A stretch of 10,739 nucleotides of DNA, taken from the NCBI GenBank assembly GCA_938039765.1, contig CALHTV010000242.1:1-10739 (forward strand). The letters are read 5' to 3'. A program made the translations under genes and the position numbers. Under the pieces are notes generated by a model. It worked only from the letters and a program-made list of their open reading frames with translations. It had not been told where the DNA came from and ran no database searches. The DNA is from an uncultured Dictyoglomus sp. Lineage in GTDB: Bacteria > Dictyoglomota > Dictyoglomia > Dictyoglomales > Dictyoglomaceae. Position 1 is the stretch's first letter, and every line of letters starts with the position of its first letter. Shown piece by piece: positions 1 to 5,317 of this stretch.

Positions 1-1
1 A

Positions 2-397
2 AATAAAGATTTTACAAAGCATATAGAAGTTGTTGATACACTAATAGAGCAGATGGGTATTGAAGATAAAACTGTAATAAGAGTCTACAATAAGATTGAT
101 CTACTAACAAGAGAAGAACTGAATTATATTAAAAAGGAATTAGATTATAAACCGTCAGTTTTTATTTCAGCTAAAGAGAATATAGGAATTGATAAACTGA
201 AAAAACTGATAATAAATGAATTATTAAAGGGTGCAAGAAGATATAGCATTAACGTACCTTATGAAAAATTCTCAATTTTTCAAAAGTATAAGAGCAAAAT
301 ATATATTGAGGAAGAAAATTATAAGGAAAAATTTATTGAGATTAAGGCGAGAATTCCTAAGGAATATAAAAAGATATTAGAGGAATTAAGAGGATAA
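2..397 (+). CDS. hflX: Ribosome-associated GTPase HflX, C-terminal part (5' end outside window)
   Basis: Only the last 131 codons lie in the window; the frame is open to the left edge, so the ATG at 53 is an internal methionine and not the start. Visible are the guanine-specificity motif NKID (G4; residues 30-33 of this fragment) and the SAK motif (G5; residues 56-58), which close a Ras-like G domain, followed by a short C-terminal domain of about 60 residues containing NVPYEKF and ending near KARIPKEYKKILEEL. This G4-G5 spacing plus the small alpha/beta tail is what I know from HflX, a GTPase that binds the large ribosomal subunit and in some bacteria rescues stalled or heat-damaged ribosomes. 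The P-loop and the glycine-rich N-terminal domain are not in view, so another TRAFAC GTPase cannot be fully excluded. Its stop codon overlaps the end of the opposing DUF72 gene by 12 bp. Confidence 0.8.
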   Translation, partial: NKDFTKHIEVVDTLIEQMGIEDKTVIRVYNKIDLLTREELNYIKKELDYKPSVFISAKENIGIDKLKKLIINELLKGARRYSINVPYEKFSIFQKYKSKIYIEEENYKEKFIEIKARIPKEYKKILEELRG

Positions 398-1072
398 TAT
401 TTTATAGAAAGCTATACCGTTTTCGAACATATAATCGTTATTAAAAAAGATATATACTTTTTCTGCTTTTAATTCTTTTATCTTAGAAGCATATTCTAAA
501 AGTTCTTCCTCAGAATATCGATAAGAATACCATCTACTTCTTCCATGAAATCGTATATATACATAAGAAGTAGTATTTATAATTTCTTCTGGAAGCTTAG
601 GAGCGCTGACTGATACAAAAGTAATACTATTTTCTTCTAATCTTTCGAACACTTTGTTATTAAACCAGTCAATTCTTCGAGGTTCAAAAGCAAATTTTTC
701 TCCTAATTTAGTGAATTTGTGAAAATCTATTATTTTATCTAAATAATCTACCTTTAAACTAGGAGGTATTTGAAAAAGATAAAGATCAATGAAGGGATTT
801 AAAGGTTGAAATAGATTATAAAATTTTAACCAATTTTCTTGGGCTTTTTCATTAAACTTATACAAATGGGTTATAGATCTATGTACTTTGATTACAAATC
901 TTAATTTTTCTTTATATTTTGTCCAATTTTCTACAGTTTTTTGGCGAGGAAAATGGTAAAAAGTACTATTTACTTCAATAGCATTAAATGGGGTGTTTTC
1001 TATATACCACTCCAAGCTTCTTTTAGGATTCCAGGAGTAATTCCATCCTGAAGTACCTATTAAAATTTCCAT
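386..1072 (-). CDS. DUF72 family protein (YecE-like, TIM-barrel fold)
   Basis: A 228-residue protein with the DUF72 hallmarks in order: IGTSGW near the N-terminus (residues 5-10), EVNSTFY (33-39), FAFEPRRIDWF (128-138), YIRFHGRSRWYSYRY (172-186) and YIFFNND (207-213). DUF72 proteins adopt a TIM-barrel fold, and their biochemical role is not established; similarity to sugar-phosphate or nuclease-type barrels has been suggested, but no activity should be assigned. The start is well supported because IGTSGW normally lies within the first ten residues. No Shine-Dalgarno sequence precedes the ATG, and a TATAAT box lies six bases upstream, suggesting a leaderless mRNA. The length is slightly short for the family (about 230-280). 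It is divergent from rho and convergent with hflX, with no room for a terminator between the two stops. Confidence 0.93.
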   Translation of the reverse strand: MEILIGTSGWNYSWNPKRSLEWYIENTPFNAIEVNSTFYHFPRQKTVENWTKYKEKLRFVIKVHRSITHLYKFNEKAQENWLKFYNLFQPLNPFIDLYLFQIPPSLKVDYLDKIIDFHKFTKLGEKFAFEPRRIDWFNNKVFERLEENSITFVSVSAPKLPEEIINTTSYVYIRFHGRSRWYSYRYSEEELLEYASKIKELKAEKVYIFFNNDYMFENGIAFYKILSS

Positions 1073-1078
1073 ATTTTT

Positions 1079-1107
1079 ATTATATACTATAATTGACTTT
1101 AGGTAAC
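1079..1107 (-). promoter_or_regulatory. Predicted leaderless promoter of the DUF72 gene
   Basis: On the minus strand a perfect TATAAT occupies 1084 to 1079 and is followed by six bases (AAAAAT) and then the ATG. Transcription would therefore begin at or next to the A of the start codon. No GGAGG-like sequence lies between 1073 and 1090. The -35 region is poor (TTACCT at 1106-1101, 3 of 6 matches, 16-bp spacer). The element overlaps the rho promoter on the other strand. Confidence 0.5.
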
Positions 1108-1121
1108 TTTTATTTTATACT
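1093..1121 (+). promoter_or_regulatory. Sigma-70-type promoter of the rho operon
   Basis: TTGACT at 1093-1098 and TATACT at 1116-1121 are separated by exactly 17 bp; each hexamer matches the bacterial consensus at 5 of 6 positions. The predicted transcription start is near 1128, giving a leader of about 125 nt before the rho ATG. The same TTGACT hexamer recurs upstream of the tRNA cluster. Confidence 0.75.
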
Positions 1122-1127
1122 AACTTG

Positions 1128-1252
1128 ATATATTTAGCTTATAATTTTTTAGCGATTTTGTACCTTCCATTTATATCATTTAATTTTCATTAAATTGCTA
1201 TTTTAGAACATTCTTCATAAAATACTTTCCAAAAAGGAGGTTTAAAAAGATA
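1128..1252 (+). promoter_or_regulatory. rho 5' leader: C-over-G, YC-rich, rut-like region
   Basis: Between 1161 and 1230 the transcript would hold 13 C but only 2 G in 70 nt, with 9 YC dinucleotides (such as TACC, TTCC, TTC) spread along it and no obvious stable hairpin. This resembles the C-rich, G-poor, unstructured RNA that Rho binds at rut sites. In Escherichia coli and other bacteria rho is autoregulated by premature termination in its leader, so a similar loop is inferred here. The Shine-Dalgarno GGAGG at 1236-1240 lies 12 nt from the ATG, a rather long spacing. Confidence 0.4.
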
Positions 1253-2659
1253 ATGTCCTACGAGGATTTAGCACTCAAAACAAGAGCAGAATTAGCAGAA
1301 ATTGCAAGAGAGCTTAAAATTCCTGGATACTATCGTATGACTAAAGAAGAGATGATAGAAGCAATTACCAGAAGACTAGAAGAAGGAGAAGAAACAGTTT
1401 TGGAGCAAGAAGAGGAAAAAGAAGTTACAGTGTCTCTTCTAACAAAAGAGAAGACCGAGGGGGAAACAAAAGAGATTACTAAAGAGGAGAAACAAGAACA
1501 AAAAGACAGGGTTATAATAGATGGTTTTGAATGTGTATACAAAGAAGGTTATTTAGAAATTCAGGAAGAAGGTTATGGTTTTATTAGGAAAAACTTTAAA
1601 CCAAGCGATGAGGATGTGTATATATCTGCTTCTCAAATTAAGAAGTTTGGTTTAAGGTATGGAGATCTAATTGGAGGAATGGTAAGACCCCCAAAGGAGA
1701 ACGAAAGGTGGTATGCAATCTTAAGGATAGATACAGTAAACGGAAGAGACTTGATGCATTCACGTCAGAGACCTAAATTTGATGATTTGATTCCTTTTCA
1801 TCCTACGGAACGATTGAAGTTGGAAACTGCTCCTGAAGAGGTTGATACTAGGTTAATTGATTTACTAGCTCCTATAGGAAAGGGTCAACGAGGGCTTATT
1901 GTTTCACCTCCAAAAGCAGGAAAAACTACTCTTTTGAAAAAAATTGCTAATGGAATTTCAGCTAACCATAAAGAAGTAAAATTATTCATATTACTTATAG
2001 ATGAAAGACCGGAAGAAGTAACTGATTTTAGAAGATCAGTGCAAGGAGAAGTGATTGGTTCAACTTTTGATGAACCCCCAGAAAGGCATATACAAGTTGC
2101 TAAATTAGTTCTTGAGAGAGCAAAAAGACTAGTAGAGTATGGAGAACATGTAGTAATTCTTCTTGACAGTATAACAAGGCTTGCTAGAGCTTACAACTGG
2201 GCTGTTCCTTCTAGCGGTAGAACTCTCTCAGGGGGTGTGGAACTTGCTGCTTTGCATCATGCCAAAGAATTTTTTGGGGCTGCTAGGAATATAGAAGGGG
2301 GCGGAAGTTTAACAATTTTAGCTACAGCTTTGATTGAAACAGGTAGTAGAATGGATGATGTAATATTCGAGGAGTTTAAGGGTACGGGTAATATGGAGTT
2401 AGTCTTGGATAGAAAGTTAGCTGATAGAAGAATATTTCCAGCTATAAGTATTTCAAGATCTGGTACACGTAAAGAAGAACTACTGTATCCAGAAGATCAA
2501 TTAAAAAAGATATGGTTTTTGAGAAGGACACTAATTGGACAAGAGGAAGGAGAAGCTATCGAGGGATTAAAGAGAATGCTTAGAGAAACAAGGAATAACG
2601 AAGAATTCTTAAGATTTATTGACAGTATTATAAAGAAGGGTAATACAATAAGAAGGTAA
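1253..2659 (+). CDS. rho: Transcription termination factor Rho
   Basis: Hexameric RNA-dependent ATPase/helicase that ends transcription by pulling on nascent RNA. The 468 residues show the Rho_N helical domain (about 1-45), a charged E/K-rich linker (about 42-86), the cold-shock-like primary RNA-binding domain (about 87-165), and the RecA-like motor. Walker A is [13 protein letters not shown] (214-226), Walker B is VVILLD (300-305), followed by SITRLARAY; the secondary-site segments TLSGGVE (324-330) and GSRMD (364-368), and [11 protein letters not shown] (373-383), are intact. Everything expected of an active Rho is present; the E. coli protein is 419 residues, and the extra length is mostly the linker. 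The ATG is preceded by GGAGG 12 nt upstream. It is the first gene of a four-gene operon with a strong predicted promoter and a rut-like leader. There is no rpmE downstream, unlike in many Firmicutes. Confidence 0.98.
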   Translation: MSYEDLALKTRAELAEIARELKIPGYYRMTKEEMIEAITRRLEEGEETVLEQEEEKEVTVSLLTKEKTEGETKEITKEEKQEQKDRVIIDGFECVYKEGYLEIQEEGYGFIRKNFKPSDEDVYISASQIKKFGLRYGDLIGGMVRPPKENERWYAILRIDTVNGRDLMHSRQRPKFDDLIPFHPTERLKLETAPEEVDTRLIDLLAPIGKGQRGLIVSPPKAGKTTLLKKIANGISANHKEVKLFILLIDERPEEVTDFRRSVQGEVIGSTFDEPPERHIQVAKLVLERAKRLVEYGEHVVILLDSITRLARAYNWAVPSSGRTLSGGVELAALHHAKEFFGAARNIEGGGSLTILATALIETGSRMDDVIFEEFKGTGNMELVLDRKLADRRIFPAISISRSGTRKEELLYPEDQLKKIWFLRRTLIGQEEGEAIEGLKRMLRETRNNEEFLRFIDSIIKKGNTIRR

Positions 2660-2689
2660 TTTATTTTTATAAGTATGAGGTAATGGACA

Positions 2690-3193
2690 GTGAAGAGAAT
2701 AATTTTAGGGATTTTGTTAGTTTTACTGTTAATTTTTATAGCTCTAATATTCTATCTTCCTACAAATTTGAGGGTTGTTTTATATACCTATAACAACAAA
2801 AGCCAATTACTTGAGAGAAAAGAAATAAGTTTAAAGATAACTTTATTAGATAGAATTTTCAAAGAGAATATATATAAGAAAACTTTACAACAGTTAATTG
2901 AGATCTCTTTAGAAAATAAAGATAATTTTCCTATCCCTAAAGGGACTAAGTTGCTTGGTTTATCTGTTAAAGATGGCATTGCATATGTGAATTTTTCTGA
3001 AGAATTTAGAAAAAATCACCCCGGAGGCAGTTTAGGAGAATTATTGACTATTTATAGCATCGTGAATACACTAACTGAATTTCCTGAAATTAAAAAGGTT
3101 CAAATACTCATTAATGGGGCTATATTAGAGACTTTGGCAGGGCATATAGATCTGACATCTCCTATAGAAAGAGACCTCTCAATTGTTAGGTAA
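2690..3193 (+). CDS. Membrane-anchored GerMN-domain protein
   Basis: A 167-residue protein starting at GTG, supported by GAGGT at 2677-2681, 8 nt upstream; the nearby ATGs are out of frame or stop at once. Residues 4-23 form one hydrophobic segment after a short positive N-terminus (MKR), so the rest should lie outside the cytoplasmic membrane; there is no lipobox cysteine. Residues about 65-162 match the GerMN ('sporulation and spore germination') pattern: a stretch like VKDGIAYVNFSEEF (93-106), then SLGELLTIYSIVNTLTEFP (114-132), then VQILINGAILETLAGH (137-152). GerMN domains occur in GerM and in many envelope lipoproteins of non-sporulating bacteria, probably as binding modules in the cell wall, so sporulation should not be inferred. 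It begins 30 bp after rho and ends 4 bp before the next gene. Confidence 0.88.
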   Translation: MKRIILGILLVLLLIFIALIFYLPTNLRVVLYTYNNKSQLLERKEISLKITLLDRIFKENIYKKTLQQLIEISLENKDNFPIPKGTKLLGLSVKDGIAYVNFSEEFRKNHPGGSLGELLTIYSIVNTLTEFPEIKKVQILINGAILETLAGHIDLTSPIERDLSIVR

Positions 3194-3197
3194 AAAA

Positions 3198-3929
3198 ATG
3201 AAAATAGGTATAGTCTCAGATATCCATAGTAATTTGCCTGCTATTGAAAGAATTTACAACAACCTTGAAAAAGTTGTGGATGAGATCTATTCTTTAGGAG
3301 ACATTATAGGTTATGGTCCTTATCCTAACGAATGTGTGGATTTTTTAAAATATTTTAAATTTTCAATTTTAGGTAATCACGATGCAGCAGTTATTGGTTT
3401 AAGAGAGTATAATGATTTCAATGAGTATGCTAAGTTTGCTATTGAATGGACTAAGGATAATTTATCTTGGGAATATTTAGAAAAGTTAAAAAAATTTCCT
3501 CAAGTTTTGGAATTGGATGATGTTTATCTTGTTCACGGTAGTTTAAGAGATCCTTTAGATGAATATCTTATAAATTATTATTCTGTGTATGCTAACTTCG
3601 AATTGATGGAAAAAAAGATAGCATTTTTTGGACATACTCACTTAGCTGGTGCTTTTTTATATTCAGAAAAGGATAGAGAAATTTATTACATTAACTTTGC
3701 AGAAGGAGGAGAATTAAAAATCAGAAAAGGATATAAGTACTTGATAAATCCAGGTAGTGTAGGACAACCTAGGGATGGAAATTGGAAAGCAAGTTATGCT
3801 ATATATGATACTAATTTAAATATTGTAGAATTTAGAAGAGTAGAATATGATTTAGAAAAAACCCAAAAATACATGCAAGGATTGGGCTTTCCTAGATATT
3901 TATGGGAAAGATTACAGTATGGGAGGTGA
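3198..3929 (+). CDS. Calcineurin-like metallophosphoesterase (Metallophos_2 family)
   Basis: Predicted two-metal phosphoesterase of 243 residues. The ligand motifs are complete: SDIHSN (D8, H10), LGDIIGYGP (D35), LGNHD (N60, H61), LVHGS (H113) and GHTH (H146, H148). A conserved NPGSVGQPRD segment follows, as in small bacterial and archaeal phosphodiesterases of this group. The substrate cannot be read from sequence. I chose ATG 3198 because the motif MKIGIVSDIH normally begins the protein and AGGT (3188-3191) sits 6 nt upstream; an in-frame TTG at 3183 would add five residues and overlap the previous gene. The Shine-Dalgarno lies across the stop codon of the GerMN gene, indicating translational coupling. 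It is followed after 6 bp by a second, distinct phosphoesterase. Confidence 0.9.
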   Translation: MKIGIVSDIHSNLPAIERIYNNLEKVVDEIYSLGDIIGYGPYPNECVDFLKYFKFSILGNHDAAVIGLREYNDFNEYAKFAIEWTKDNLSWEYLEKLKKFPQVLELDDVYLVHGSLRDPLDEYLINYYSVYANFELMEKKIAFFGHTHLAGAFLYSEKDREIYYINFAEGGELKIRKGYKYLINPGSVGQPRDGNWKASYAIYDTNLNIVEFRRVEYDLEKTQKYMQGLGFPRYLWERLQYGR

Positions 3930-3935
3930 ATTATA

Positions 3936-4481
3936 GTGAAAATTCTTGTAATGAGTGATACCCATGGAGATACTAGTTTTTGGGAATATATAAAAGATTT
4001 AGTAAAGGAAAGTGATTACGTAATCCATGCAGGGGATGTTCTTTATCATGGTCCAAGAAATCCTCTTCCATCAGGATATAATCCTTCTAAATTAGCTGAA
4101 CTCATAAATAATTCAGTACCCTTTTTCATAAGTAAAGGAAATTGTGATGCTGATGTGGACCAATTAGTCCTAAATTATCCTTTGGCTTCACCATATATTT
4201 TCTTATTTTTTCCTCCTTTTAGAATACTTGTTATTCACGGAGAAAATATGGAGGAGGATAATTTCTTTGGTTTAGCAGATAAATATAAGGTGAATCTTTT
4301 AATTTTTGGCCATATTCATACTCCTGTATTGAAAGAAAAAAATGGTGTAATTTTGCTCAATCCTGGAAGTCCGGCTTTACCTAAGGTCCCTAACAAAACT
4401 GTAGCTATTATTGAGGATAAAAAAATAGCTATAATAGATATTGTAGATAAGAAAGAAATATATACTCTTCACTTGACTTAA
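3936..4481 (+). CDS. yfcE: YfcE-like phosphodiesterase
   Basis: A 181-residue metallophosphoesterase closely patterned on E. coli YfcE, a manganese-dependent enzyme with phosphodiesterase activity on artificial substrates and unknown natural substrate. Diagnostic segments are SDTHG (D8, H10), HAGDVLYHGPRNPLPSGY (D34 at 31-48), GNCDADVDQ (N69 at 68-76), VIHGE (H101), GHIH (H126, H128) and LNPGSPALPK. All seven expected metal ligands are present; the YfcE type has GNCD where most relatives have GNHD. Start GTG at 3936 is supported by GGGAGGTG 3921-3928, which covers the previous stop codon. This is the last protein gene of the rho operon. Its final two sense codons, TTG ACT, double as the -35 box of the tRNA promoter, and no terminator lies between it and the tRNAs. 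Confidence 0.92.
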   Translation: MKILVMSDTHGDTSFWEYIKDLVKESDYVIHAGDVLYHGPRNPLPSGYNPSKLAELINNSVPFFISKGNCDADVDQLVLNYPLASPYIFLFFPPFRILVIHGENMEEDNFFGLADKYKVNLLIFGHIHTPVLKEKNGVILLNPGSPALPKVPNKTVAIIEDKKIAIIDIVDKKEIYTLHLT

Positions 4482-4501
4482 GAGAAAAATTTTTATAATA
4501 T
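4473..4501 (+). promoter_or_regulatory. Promoter of the tRNA cluster, overlapping the yfcE 3' end
   Basis: TTGACT at 4473-4478 lies inside the last sense codons of the yfcE-like gene. Two overlapping -10 candidates follow: TATAAT at 4494-4499 (perfect, 15-bp spacer) or TAATAT at 4496-4501 (4 of 6, 17-bp spacer). The spacer holds an A5T5 run (4485-4494). Transcription would start near 4506-4508, leaving only about 5-7 nt ahead of tRNA-Pro. Confidence 0.6.
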
Positions 4502-4512
4502 TAATTCTAGCA

Positions 4513-4590
4513 CGGGGCATGGCGCAGTTGGTTTAGCGCGCCTGGTTTGGGACCAGGAGGTCGCTGGTTCAAGTCCAGCTGCCCCGACCA
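4513..4590 (+). tRNA. tRNA-Pro (anticodon UGG)
   Basis: The acceptor stem CGGGGCA (4513-4519) pairs with TGCCCCG (4580-4586); then discriminator A and encoded CCA. The anticodon stem CCTGG/CCAGG encloses TTTGGGA with anticodon TGG at 4548-4550. The T arm is GCTGG-TTCAAGT-CCAGC. The C1-G72 pair in place of G1-C72 is usual for bacterial tRNA-Pro. First gene of the cluster. Confidence 0.97.
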
Positions 4591-4604
4591 TAGAAAAGTG
4601 AAGA

Positions 4605-4684
<80 letters not shown>

Positions 4685-4696
4685 TTAATGGGCTTC

Positions 4697-4773
4697 GCGC
4701 CCATAGCTCAGGTGGATAGAGCGGCAGACTTCGAATCTGCAAGTCGGAGGTTCAAGTCCTCCTGGGCGCGCCA
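4697..4773 (+). tRNA. tRNA-Arg (anticodon UCG)
   Basis: Acceptor GCGCCCA/TGGGCGC, discriminator G, encoded CCA. The anticodon stem GCAGA/TCTGC encloses CTTCGAA with anticodon TCG at 4731-4733. The T arm is GGAGG-TTCAAGT-CCTCC. A UCG anticodon is unusual in bacteria, where ACG (read as ICG) normally serves the CGN box. The bases just upstream (4688-4693) can pair with the 5' acceptor strand. Confidence 0.96.
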
Positions 4774-4796
4774 TACGTAAATTTTTGAATATAAAT

Positions 4797-4874
4797 GGTG
4801 AACGTAGCTCAGGATGGTAGAGCGCTGGGTTGTGGCCCCAGTGGTCGCGGGTTCAAGTCCCGCCGTTCACCCCA
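4797..4874 (+). tRNA. tRNA-His (anticodon GUG), with encoded G-1
   Basis: Acceptor GTGAACG (4798-4804)/CGTTCAC (4864-4870), discriminator C4871 and encoded CCA 4872-4874. G4797 supplies the extra 5' G (G-1) opposite C73, the identity pair recognised by histidyl-tRNA synthetase and, in bacteria, left in place by RNase P. The anticodon stem CTGGG/CCCAG encloses TTGTGGC with anticodon GTG at 4832-4834. Confidence 0.97.
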
Positions 4875-4888
4875 AAATAAAAGAAAAA

Positions 4889-4965
4889 GCGCCCGTAGCT
4901 CAGTAGGACAGAGCAACGGACTTCTAATCCGTGGGTCGGGGGTTCGATTCCCTCCGGGCGCGCCA
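4889..4965 (+). tRNA. tRNA-Arg (anticodon UCU)
   Basis: Acceptor GCGCCCG/CGGGCGC, discriminator G, encoded CCA. The anticodon stem ACGGA/TCCGT encloses CTTCTAA with anticodon TCT at 4923-4925. It reads AGA and AGG, the main arginine codons of the genes in this window. The spacer to the next tRNA is only 5 nt. Confidence 0.97.
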
Positions 4966-4970
4966 TTCTT

Positions 4971-5046
4971 GAGCCGTTAGCTCAACTGGCAGAGCACCTG
5001 ACTCTTAATCAGGGGGTTGCAGGTTCGACTCCTGCACGGCTCACCA
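4971..5046 (+). tRNA. tRNA-Lys (anticodon CUU)
   Basis: Acceptor GAGCCGT/ACGGCTC, discriminator A, encoded CCA. The anticodon stem CCTGA/TCAGG encloses CTCTTAA with anticodon CTT at 5004-5006, specific for AAG. A UUU isoacceptor for AAA must be encoded elsewhere. Spacers on both sides are 5 nt, so it must be processed from a joint precursor. Confidence 0.97.
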
Positions 5047-5051
5047 GTTGT

Positions 5052-5136
5052 GCGAGGGTGGCGGAATGGCAGACGCGCTAGACTTAGGATCTAGTGGGAT
5101 TTTCCCGTGTGGGTTCAAATCCCACCCCTCGCACCA
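5052..5136 (+). tRNA. tRNA-Leu (anticodon UAG)
   Basis: A class II tRNA of 85 nt including CCA. Acceptor GCGAGGG/CCCTCGC, discriminator A. The anticodon stem CTAGA/TCTAG encloses CTTAGGA with anticodon TAG at 5085-5087. A long variable arm (TGGGATTTTCCCGT, with GGGA and TCCC pairing) confirms a Leu/Ser/Tyr-type tRNA. The T arm is GTGGG-TTCAAAT-CCCAC. Confidence 0.97.
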
Positions 5137-5167
5137 AAAGAAAAAATAGAGATATAATTATACTGGC

Positions 5168-5244
<77 letters not shown>

Positions 5245-5267
5245 TTTTTATATATAGGGATCTCAAA

Positions 5268-5300
5268 ACCTCAGATAACTATCTGAGGTATTATTTTGTT
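5268..5300 (+). terminator. Hairpin with T-rich tail between the tRNA cluster and tig
   Basis: A perfect inverted repeat (ACCTCAGATA at 5268-5277, TATCTGAGGT at 5280-5289) with a 2-nt centre is followed by the T-rich run ATTATTTTGTT. Position and shape suit a Rho-independent terminator for the tRNA transcript. The stem has only four G-C pairs and the tail is interrupted, so termination may be partial. It could also act as an operator or a 5' stabilising hairpin for tig; no clear separate tig promoter was found. Confidence 0.55.
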
Positions 5301-5317
5301 ATAGGGAGGTAAGATTA

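Noticed and set aside
1330..1542. Minus-strand ORF rich in Ser and Val opposite rho
   Set aside because: A mirror of the E/K-rich linker of rho; no ribosome-binding site and biased composition.
2788..2979. Minus-strand ORF of 63 codons opposite the GerMN gene
   Set aside because: No ribosome-binding site, no family resemblance, and fully covered by a recognisable gene.
3183..3200. TTG at 3183 as start of the first metallophosphoesterase
   Set aside because: It adds five residues not expected in the family and overlaps the previous gene; ATG 3198 has AGGT at the right distance.
4485..4500. Intrinsic terminator after the yfcE-like gene
   Set aside because: The A5T5 run has no G-C stem; it is better read as the spacer of the tRNA promoter.
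5268..5289. CIRCE or CtsR operator before tig
   Set aside because: The palindrome matches neither the TTAGCACTC/GAGTGCTAA arms nor the CtsR heptad repeat.
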